Shown in pieces: positions 55,712-64,000 of a DNA stretch of 64,000 nt. The position numbers and the translations under genes were made by a program. Origin of the DNA: Gnetum montanum (lineage: Eukaryota; Streptophyta; Gnetopsida; Gnetales; Gnetaceae); contig MNCI01004788.1 of the NCBI GenBank assembly GCA_015680685.1, positions 179,962-243,961 on the forward strand, written 5' to 3'. Positions within the stretch are counted from its first letter, which is position 1, and every line of letters begins with the position of its first letter. The notes beneath the pieces are model-generated. The model did not search any database. It was not told where the DNA came from and worked only from the letters and a program-made list of their open reading frames with translations.

Positions 55712-56509
55712 TGATGAGTGGCAAGATACCCTTACACTCAACCATGCGAATATGAGCGTTTTTACGTGCGATTCGGTCGAACTCCGCAGACGGACTAGTT
55801 GTGTCACCTAGACAGATAGCCTGAGGTCGCAGTTCGCTGTCTTCCCACTTGGACTAGTATTAGCTTTGTCATGTATGGTTTAGTCCAGAGTCAGGTGTAT
55901 GATGTGGTTCCTAATCTAACGCTACTCTTGAAGGCAATAGAAAGAGAGTAATATTAACTAATCTAGGAGAGAAAGAGTAAGAGAATCTAATCTAGCCTAA
56001 GTGCGATGAACATATGTTCCTTGATTATCTGTACACATATTGGACTTCGTGCATGACTACCACTGGGATTACTAAGCGTAGATCCTAGGTACGCTACTGG
56101 GTTACCAAGTAGTCACACTTAAATACTCGTAATCAAGTCATACTCATTCCGCATTCTAACATGAGATAAGGGTGAGTGAGTATTAACTAAGAAAGTAATA
56201 AATAACAATTAATTAAATAAATAACAAAGTGAATGTTGTAATGATGAAGTAATCTTGATCTTTACTGCCGATCATGTGCGTCTCCAAGTACGTCACACTC
56301 AAATAAAGGATGTCGTACAATTACATTCACCACACTACGGGCATACATGGGAAAATAATCTATCTCTAGAGGGATCAAACTACTAGAGTTTAGCTACAAT
56401 CTAACTCTATGTTGAAACAAGGGAGAGCTGCCTCTTATTTATAGAACTAGCGGTGGGCTACGATATTGCGTATGTGATATTACGGCCCATGCGATATCGC
56501 GTCTCATCA
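55712..56509 (-). repeat. 3' LTR of element E6
   Basis: Plus-strand start TGATGAGTGGCAAGATACCC, end CGCGTCTCATCA. Reversed polypurine tract TACCTCCATGACTG follows. Confidence 0.92.
56436..56498 (-). promoter_or_regulatory. U3 promoter of E6: TATAAATA and three phased cores
   Basis: TATAAATA is the rc of 56436-56443. Cores start at 56462 GATATT, 56476 GATATT and 56493 GATATC, spaced 14 and 17. Confidence 0.7.
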
Positions 56510-56676
56510 TACCTCCATGACTGAATGAAAACTCATCCTCGAGTTACAGTTATTACACAGTGAATAGGTATGGGATTATTGGATGGTGAAAATGGGACTA
56601 TGGCGACGCAGTGTGAAATGAAAAAAAAATAAAGACACAACACATAGAAAATGCTACAACTACAAAAATTTGGAAC

Positions 56677-59467
56677 TCATGTAGTTCTTGGTGGCGGTGG
56701 CTCCTCCATTGGTGCCTTCCCTTTGTCTTGTGCTCCAGGTTTTAAGGTTTGATGATGACAAAGTATGGCTTGGAGCTTCTCCTCTTCAGTTCAAGGGTCT
56801 TGTGCCATCCATGCTAATGTTCCAATGTTTGACGAAGTTGGCACCTCCCATGGACAGGGTAGTTGCAGGAACATTTGGTTGGCCTTGACATACCAAGCCA
56901 CGAACACTTGTTGTTCCTCCTCATAGGCTCTGGCTTTGTTCTTGTGTTTGTGAAGGTTTGTTAGCCATCGAGCCAAGTCAGTTGCAATATCTTTCTGTCC
57001 CTGGTAGCTGCCTTTTACCATCTCAAGTTCAAAATTTGTGACTTCCAATTTCTCCAACAGCCTCTTGCGTTCCACAAATTCTGCTTCGTATTTGATGTGG
57101 GTGGAAGCTACTTGCTACTCGAGCTCTTTTCTTAGGTGCCCTGCTATTAACATGGTAGGGTAGGCATATCTTAGGTTTGCCAACTCAATGTACTCTGTTA
57201 AGTCCTAAATTTGTAGGTTCCGGTTCTTAACTTCCACTTGGTGGGTGAACGTGTATGTGTCCAATATGTCCTATCAATCAGTGTGTTGAGCACTAATAGT
57301 GTTGATTTGGGCCTTGGCCATATGGATCTCCTTTTCAAGGATCTGTTTATACATCCCCACCTAATCACGGAAGTGCTCCTTCAGCTTCTCATGTCGTTTA
57401 GCCTCATTTTGCCATGCGCTTATCTCAATCGCTAACTTTTGATGAATAGTGTGTACTTCCTCCATTGAGAGAGTTTGATTTTCTCTGGTTAAATAGCTCA
57501 CATCTTGGTTGACCTAGATGAAGTGTTTTCATAATTGATGAGAGTGTTCATCGAGAACGTTTTTTTTGCTTTTCTACAGTGGTCAACCAAAGATTGTCTG
57601 CAACTAGCTGCTTGTTTTCTTCTTATAAGGCCTTGAGTACATTAAGATGCACATGGGTTTGCACTTGTGCTGTGGAGGCATCCCAAATAGCCTTCTTTTT
57701 CTCATTGGCCACCCTTTGATTCTCCTCTATTAATTTGGTTAGCTGCTTGGTTCTAAATTTTTCTAGCTAGTCTACGAGAACAAATTGCAGAGGGTCCCAC
57801 TATGCTGCTTGTAAGGCCACAAGTTGCTCTTGTAGTTTCTACACTTCAGCTTCAGCATGCTTGGCCCTCACTTCGAATAAGACCAACTTCCCCTTTGTGG
57901 AAATGAGGTCTGATTGAATTGTTGTAAGATCCTGAGGGATGTCAAATAGGGATGTCATTACTTTCCCTGTTTGAAGCAATCGATCAAGCACATCCTCATG
58001 TTCCGTAGGAGTCATTGAGGTTCTAGCCGAAGTTTGAGCATCCCATGCTCTTGTGAGATCTGCCGATGGCACAATAGGTATGTTGAAGGATTCTTTGATG
58101 TGGTCAATGACCACTTTTGCAACTCCCACAACATTCTGGTATTGCATGACCACCATAGTGGCCCCTTCACCATTCTCTAACTACACCTGGAAAGATGCTG
58201 TGTTTCCTGAGATTTGTTGTGACTATCTACTTTCCCCTCCTCCTGATTGAATGGATACTCACTTCCTTGTGCGTTCCAATGAAACTATAGGCTGGATGAC
58301 ATCATTGATGACGCGGAAGAGGCTTGCATCATCATGACTTCCCCAACTGACCATCTCAATGATGGCCCTAAGATGGCTCATCGATGGTCTGTAGTCTTGC
58401 GGTGGTGGCAGATGATCTTGGCCTGTGCTAGGCCTTGCTTTTTGTTGTTGGTTGGGATCCATGGCTGGAGGTTGACTAGGTCCTGCAAGTTGGATTGTAG
58501 TTGGTCTAGCCATTTGTTCTTCTTCTTGTTATGGTCCCAGCTCTTCGCCAATTCTTTTTGTTGGAGTTGGCACCTTTAACAATTCAACATATGAAGTAGT
58601 TTAGGCTTTTCAAAGGACGTTATTAGTGTATCCCCAAATACTAGCATGTTGGCACAACTTTCTGATAAGACAAGGGAAAGGTAGCGCCATCTTCCCTATC
58701 TTTTGTTCTTCGAACCATCTCAGGATCTCCGTAAAATATAGATGAGGTAGGTTAGCGTTAACCTTTCCCATCAACACTGCACATCCTCTAGTTGCATACA
58801 TCGATATTCTTTTTAGGCCCTTTGTGGGGAAGAGGTGATATGTTTCAATTTTGAAGTAAACCCTCTCTTCTATTGTCAATTCACCAAATGTTTTATCTCT
58901 GCCATAAGCCTTCTCCAACCAATCCTTTCACACATCGACATCTGAATGGGTAGATAACCGAGCAACCTTGGACCCTATATTTGGAAGGTTTAACACTTCC
59001 AAAATGGCATGAGTAGAGAAGTCAACTGTCACACCACACATATTAACAGTGGTGCCTTGCTCCTTATTTTGCCAAAATGGGTACATCTCTCTTAGGTACT
59101 AGGCACTACTTTTAGAGAGGATAGGCCATAAGGAAGATCCATTGAGGTGATCCCTAATGGATTTAGGGGAAAAATATACAAATGATTCAAAGTTCAATTC
59201 CACAATCACTACAGTGAATGTGGACTTCTTAATGATAGCTTGAACACACTCTTGGGGCAACGTGAGTTGTTGTCCTGGTTCAGCCACTATAGCAGCTCTA
59301 GCTTCTGCCTACCTGGTCCATTCGGTAGGAGGTTCACCTTAGTGAATGTTGAATGATTGCTCCTCATGTTCTACATGTTTTCTAGTAGGTCTTTGTCTTC
59401 CAACTCTCCAAGATCGTTTACTTCCACCCTGGGTAGAACCTTCCTGTTGTCCACATTTCAGGGCCAT
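56677..59467 (-). pseudogene. ORF2 of element E6: putative plant transposon protein-like domain plus coiled coil
   Basis: ATG 59467 (MALKCGQQEGS) to TGA 56677-56679 (ending KAPMEEPPPPRTT), about 930 codons with several stops. Domain order: residues ~60-290 (59287-58610) with DHLNGSSLWP, CGVTVDFSTHAILEVL-NLP, ERVYFKIETYHLFPTKGL, MGKVNANLPHLYF and ALPFPCLIRKLCQHA, which fit Pfam's 'Putative plant transposon protein' domain. Next a Pro/Gln linker (58513-58400, QPPAMDPNQQQKARP, LPPPQDYRPSMSHL). Then a long helical, Glu/Lys/Gln-rich coiled-coil region (58156-57000) and a conserved end with LQLPCPWEVPTSSNIG. It sits between the internal module and the polypurine tract, the place of env-like ORFs in Athila elements, but no membrane segment or signal peptide was seen. 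Function unknown; DNA binding or gag partnership are guesses. Confidence 0.7.
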
Positions 59468-59505
59468 CTGCAATCACATGGGCCAAGCATTAGTAAGGTT
59501 GTTTT
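59468..59505 (-). promoter_or_regulatory. Branch-point and acceptor-like sequence before ORF2 of E6
   Basis: Minus strand reads CCTTACTAATGCTTGG, then CATGTGATTGCAG directly before the ATG. A GGTATAAC donor-like site 54 bp upstream is too close for a normal plant intron, so the donor is unresolved. Confidence 0.5.
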
Positions 59506-59939
59506 TGGAATTAAGTTATACCTTATTTCTTGCCTTAATTAATGGTCTTATGTTATCACGTGTGATCTTGCTCAAAAGTTTGTAATAATGAGTCCTATGA
59601 CTTAGGTGGTTTCCATTTTAGTTTATCGGTATACCTAGGGATTAAATGATTTTTAGGCACAATTATTCTAAGTGTTAGAGTTAATTACCCTAGCTGATGT
59701 TCTTTGGGCGATGATAAATTTCAAAAAAGTTAGGCATGTTTTGGCAAGTGTCCCTTCCCCACGACTAAGTTGAACACTCCGGGTTCAAGCAGGTTCAAAT
59801 GGAATTAAAATTGGAGTACCAACGAGCGAAATACAGTGAGAAAAGCAAGGGTCACTCAATCGCAAGTCGTAGAGAAAAATTTCAAAAACTCCCCCCGTGT
59901 GAATGAAAAAATGATGCTAAGTGTGGTGGGTGGGTAACC

Positions 59940-59995
59940 TATTTATAGGTTACGATGACGTGATATCGCATACGATACATCTCATATGCGATATC
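59940..59995 (-). promoter_or_regulatory. Internal promoter-like module of E6 (GATATC cores and TATAAATA)
   Basis: TATAAATA is the rc of 59940-59947, the same octamer as in the LTR. GATATC cores start at 59962 and 59990 (28 = 2 x 14 bp), with a degenerate TACATC between them at 59976. The cores GCGATATC and TGATATCGC match this element's LTR. ORF2 starts ~470 bp downstream. Confidence 0.65.
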
Positions 59996-61345
59996 ATGTC
60001 CCTAGTGACATGGGTCACCATGAAAATACCGACTTTTTAAATGATTTTCTTGAAATTAACGTTGGAAATTGAGGACATTGACTATGATCAAGATGTTCTA
60101 GGGCAATTTCATTACTTCCAAAGGCACAATTAATGATGATGGTGTGGATTTTACCAATAAAACTTTGGATGGGAGAAAAAGATTAGGTAATGGTACATTG
60201 GAATGTTGAAATTTAGAGGGATAATAGTAGAGAAAGAATGTTATGAAAAATTATGCTAAGGGTAAGAAATGATATGTGTGAGCTTTGTCATAAGTGAGAA
60301 TTACAAAAGATTACACAAGTGGATCCTCCCCAAGGCAAGTTTCAACCTATAATGCCCTTGTGTAACCACACTTAAAGTGTTAGTGGGCACTAGAATCATT
60401 AAATGTAATTTGCACTAAATCCATAAAACACATACATGTAAATATCACCGGAATGAGATGAAAATTATATAATACATAGGACACGAGCTACAATTACATG
60501 AGCAGTGAGATGAGACGAACTATAGAAATGGATCATAGAGATTAGGACATGAGGTAACTAACCCAGGGCATAGTGAATCGTCCATGAAAAGCATGATTAA
60601 CGTGTCATTAACCCATCGTTCCAAGATCAGGACCAAGTCCATTATTCTAATTAGTGACATCTCATTGCTTCATCCCATGATGAACAACTATGAGAGTACC
60701 ATAACAAAAAGCCGTATGATCACTTGGCGTTTTATTCAAGGGAGGAGTGATTTTTGTTTTGTGGCACTTCCTGTTTGTCTTTTTATTTTCTCTTTCTTCT
60801 TCTTTATTTTTTTGAATATTGAATCCAGAGAAGCTGCCAACCTTCAGGCATGGGTTCATGTCTTTCCAGTGGGACCCCCTAGAACATCATTGGATTTTTT
60901 AGTGCCCTTTCGATTACTCTTACTCCCATTTTTCATTTGATCTACAAGGATCTTAGTACAACCACATTTCATGATAACTCCCACAGATGTCACCAAGGAG
61001 AATCTGCAAGTCCCCTTGATGTCACACCTTAATCATTCCCTCTTGGTCCATCCTTCTTCATTCGGGGTACAATGAACACAAAATTAATTTTAAGTTTTAA
61101 AAATGTCAAGAATACCACTGTACCCTCGAACAGAACCTCTTATTTGTAGAATGGATGAGTGGGTGTAATGGGCTCACTGTCCACATAATTGATCACTCGA
61201 GACTTAATAACATAGAACACACCTCAACCAATGATCCACATGAGTGTTTTATTCATAGATGAGATTATTTATAAAAACGTAAAAAGACAAAAACACAAAA
61301 AGATAAAACAAAAAGTTGTAAAATAAAAAATAATAAAAATGGTTA
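59996..61345 (-). other. Conserved non-coding region of E6
   Basis: Shared blocks: GTGGATCCTCCCCAAGGCAAG (60319), CCATCGTTCCAAGATCAG (60612), CCCCTTGATGTCACACC (61012) and the A-rich tract 61275-61340 next to the gag stop. It is nearly collinear with 13064-14423. Confidence 0.7.
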
Positions 61346-63341
61346 TTAATCGTGCTTGTGACTAGAATTGGGGGTATTCCTCATAGCTAAACGGTTGAGG
61401 ATGGCAAGGATTAATAATTGACGATGGGAATCCTTGCATGTTGGAAGTATTCTGGCTTGGTTATATTTACCCCATCGGGTTTCACACACTTGCTTATAAT
61501 GAGCATAGTGGGAAAATTTATACGATGTAGTTCCTAGATAATGAGTTGACCCACTATGATATTTGGGACCATTAGATGGTATGTAAGGATTGGGTTGTCG
61601 CTCTCCATTCCTGTGTTCATTGGGCTGTGTTGTTGTTGGAGTGTGAGTTGGTGGCCCTGATGAAGTTACATGAGGTGTTGGGTTTGAAGATGAGGGTGCA
61701 TCACAGTGTGGGACTTGTGCTGAGTTGGAAGGTGTAGTGGCCTTAGAATTGTGTTGTCCCTTCTTACGACCATGTTTAAAGAAGGGGCGCTTTGAATGTT
61801 GAGGAGGCCTCTCACTACTATTGGTAGTATTAGCACAAGTGATGTTTGTGGGTTGTTGTTGTGGTGCGGAAACCTTAGGAATAGTTGGTGGCACTGTGGA
61901 AGGAGGGAAAGGATGAGAATGTTGAAAGTTAGGAGACGTATAAGGTGCATAAGGTGGTCGTTGTGTTGGAGGCATGGGTTAATAGTATTGAGGAGAATGG
62001 TATTGTGGTGAGATAAAGTGTGTTGGTCTAGTTGGAGAAATAGGATGTTGAACAAGATAAGCATTTGGATTCAGATGATATGAAGGGTGTCTCTAGTCTA
62101 GTGGTTGTCTACCTCATGACTGGGATTGTTGCCACTATGATCGAACATAGTATCTTTGCACAAACTCTAGATTTAATGTGTTTCCCCAATGCTCATGTAA
62201 ATGTAACAAGATTGGGCATTGGCCTTTGGGGTGATTGTACAGGCATAAGTTGCATTCATACATATGATTGGCAGTTGAGATCTTATTTTCCTTATCCCTT
62301 CTTTTCAATTGTCTAATGTTTTGTCCTGCTTCTTGGGTTTTCAAAACTCTATCTCCAATAATGTTGATAAATTCTCCACACTTTTGATACGTCCATTCCA
62401 ACATCTTATTGATCTTTGCCTCGACTTCTTCTAATGTTTGTTGTGTTGGCAAAGATGATGTTTCCACCTTGAGATTTGTTGATTTCTCCTTTTTATGATC
62501 ATGGACCTTTGTTAAGTTGAGATTTTGGTCCTCTTAATGTTTTTCAACACTCTTCCATCTAGCCATTTCTCCTTCTTCTTTTGCTAGCTACGTAACAAGC
62601 TCTTGGACTTGATGGGTTTGTAGTTCATATAGTTGTCCTTGGGCATATATTTCTAAGGTCTCTCTTGTTTCATTACCACCCATCAATAATATGGTACATT
62701 AGCCTTTCCTCAGAGAACCCATGGCTTGGACAATTGTTTAGCAATGCATAATATCTTTCTAAGGCCATGTCCAAGGGTTCATGTTTTGCTTATTTCCGTC
62801 CTTGGATTTGTTTCCTCAAGGTTGACACTCTTGCATAGGTTTGATATTTTTTGTTAAAGACTTCTACCATTGTTGGCCAATGTTGTATTGAATTTGGTTT
62901 TAGTGATCTATACCATACTTTTGCTTGGTCAACAAGTATCATAGGAAAGAGCTTAAGTTTTTTCCACCTGTTATCAATGTTATTCCATGTACAGGCATCG
63001 TAGAAGGCTTGTAAATGTTGATGTAGATCTAAGTCATAGCCTCTTGAAAAAGTAGGGAAGTTGTTTAAATTGAGCCTAGGTAGACGACTCTCTTTACGAT
63101 GCCTACGTGAGATTTGAACAGCCTCTTGTATTTGCGTTAAGCTTGTAGTGGCCAATAGGGGTTCATCGTCGTCAGGTGAGTTATGCTTTTGTGTGTTGAG
63201 ATGATGTTGCTTTTGTTCATGTTTATAACAAACACCCACCTCAGGTTGTATACTCCAATCTTCATCATCATATAATTCGTTGGTTATCCAATGAATTTCC
63301 TTACTAAGTGTGGCATTATCGTAATCTTGTAGGAGAGGCAT
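61346..63341 (-). pseudogene. Gag of element E6 (no protease)
   Basis: ATG at 63341 (MPLLQDYDNATLSKE). Gag core at 62970-62790: AKVWYRSLKPNSIQHW, EVFNKKYQTYARVSTLRKQ. Zinc knuckle CNLCLYNHPKGQC (CX2CX3HX4C) near 62240. A Pro/Thr/Gln-rich tail is open at 61975-61346 (SSERPPQHSKRPFFKHG) and ends SSHKHD. Stops and frameshifts lie between 62790 and 62470. Where the type A element has LLDSGSG protease sequence between the tail and the stop, this copy has none. Confidence 0.75.
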
Positions 63342-63462
63342 GGTTGTGAAGTTGTGTGTGAGTTTATACATGACTTTTAATAATTAATTTTTCTAAAAGA
63401 TATATCATTAAGTCCTTTACAGTGACCTTGTATGATATAACTAATCTAGATAACTAGCACCA

Positions 63463-63480
63463 TCCCCGGCAATGGTGCCA
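63463..63480 (-). other. Primer-binding site of E6 (tRNA-Asp)
   Basis: Minus strand TGGCACCATTGCCGGGGA; 15 of 17 positions match the tRNA-Asp 3' end, both differences being C/T changes. Confidence 0.8.
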
Positions 63481-63481
63481 A

Positions 63482-64000
63482 TGGTGAGTGGCGAGATACC
63501 CCTACACTCAACCATATGAATACAAGCGTTTTCACGCGTGATCTAGTTGAACTCCATAGACGGACTAGTTGTGGCACCTAGATAGTTAGCCTTAGGTCGT
63601 AGTTCACTATCTTTCCACTTGGACTAGTATTAGCTTTTTCATGTATGGTTTAGTCTAGAGTGAGGTGTATGATGTGGTTCCTAATCTAACACTACTCCTG
63701 AAGGCAATAGAAAGAGAGTAATATTAACTAATCTAGGAGAGAAAGAGTAAGAGAATCTAATCTATCCTAAGTGCGATGAGCATTCATTCCTTGATTATTT
63801 GTACACATCTTGGACTTTGTGCATGACTACCACTGGGATTACCAAGCTCAGATCCTAGGTATGCTACTGGGTTACCAAGTAGTCACACTTAAATGCTCAT
63901 AATCAAGTTGTACTCATTTCGCGTTCTAACATGAGATAAGGGTGAGAGAGTATTAACTAAGAAATTAGTAAATAAAAATTAATTAAATAAATAACAAAGT
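63482..64000 (-). repeat. 5' LTR of element E6, cut by the window end
   Basis: Starts TGGTGAGTGGCGAGATACCCC, two bases from the primer site. U3 and its array lie beyond the window. Confidence 0.9.

Larger units (their letters stand above)
55712..64000 (-). mobile_element. Near-complete type B TGATGAG element E6, minus strand (5' LTR cut by window end)
   Basis: 3' LTR 55712-56509, ORF2 59467-56677, acceptor-like junction, internal module 59995-59940, conserved non-coding region, gag 63341-61346, primer site 63480-63463, and 5' LTR from 63482 on. Left flank ACTAA is the candidate target duplication. There is no protease motif and no RT, RNase H or integrase. LTR tails are about 85% similar by eye, so it is moderately old. 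Confidence 0.88.

Noticed and set aside
59468-59521. 54-bp intron immediately before ORF2 (GGTATAAC..GCAG)
   Set aside because: Shorter than usual plant introns, and the donor is not intact in E2; only the acceptor side is supported.

Overview
This is nuclear DNA of a seed plant, about one tenth gene-derived and otherwise nested and decayed LTR retrotransposons. The density and age of the nesting, with a few isolated gene pieces, suggest a large genome, possibly a gymnosperm; that is inference. No rRNA, tRNA or CRISPR was seen. Two assembly gaps (7134-7597, 43237-43611) and one single N (7814) show it is draft sequence.

Most of the window is one family of LTR elements, here called 'TGATGAG' after its LTR end. 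LTRs run TG..CA, are about 0.8-1.1 kb, and end in a conserved tail (rc of TGATGAGTGGCGAGG then GGTACCCCTACACTCAACC). The primer site matches tRNA-Asp and the polypurine tract is TCATGGGGGTA. Members carry gag but no reverse transcriptase, RNase H or integrase. Type A (36617-43966; probably also 1-1795) keeps gag plus an aspartic protease and has only a 36-residue ORF where ORF2 should be. Type B (24299-33359; 55712 to the window end; fragments at 10681-14945 and 18600-21728) has gag, a ~2 kb conserved non-coding region and a 2.6-2.8 kb ORF2 resembling the 'putative plant transposon protein' domain followed by a proline-rich linker and coiled coil.

The most interesting signal is regulatory. 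Between the LTR 5' end and its TATAAATA box lies an array of 6-bp palindrome-like cores (GATATC, or GACATT in one lineage) spaced 14 bp apart, with occasional 17 or 19. A second array with its own TATA box lies inside the three informative type B elements, upstream of ORF2, followed by a conserved splice-acceptor-like CAG|ATG. In each element the internal array uses the same core as that element's LTR. This looks like a second promoter for ORF2 sharing a regulator with the LTR.

Layout: 1-1795 3' end of a plus-strand element; 1860-3440 LINE and Athila-like integrase relics; 3441-9100 a duplicated host segment with an IQD gene tail, a hAT relic and unrecognised DNA; 9101-14945 stacked minus-strand LTRs and a truncated type B element; 14950-18590 minus-strand Athila-like pol relic; 18600-22001 plus-strand type B remnant; 22600-45860 an old plus-strand Athila-like element split by a complete type B element (24299-33359) and by a solo LTR (35945-44217), itself split by a complete type A element (36617-43966). 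The two inner insertions have perfect 5-bp target duplications and the type B one matches at 4 of 5. 45861-46610 duplicated host and integrase pieces; 47282-48433 the best gene, a compact intronless relative of plant CW-type zinc-finger proteins; 49300-52105 a second Gypsy lineage with gag; 52110-53389 IQD tail copy and a broken FSH1-type serine hydrolase first exon; 55712-64000 a near-complete type B element.

The TGATGAG elements must borrow pol from elsewhere. The Athila-like relics beside them, whose tRNA-Asp-like primer site is visible at 23737, are the natural candidates.
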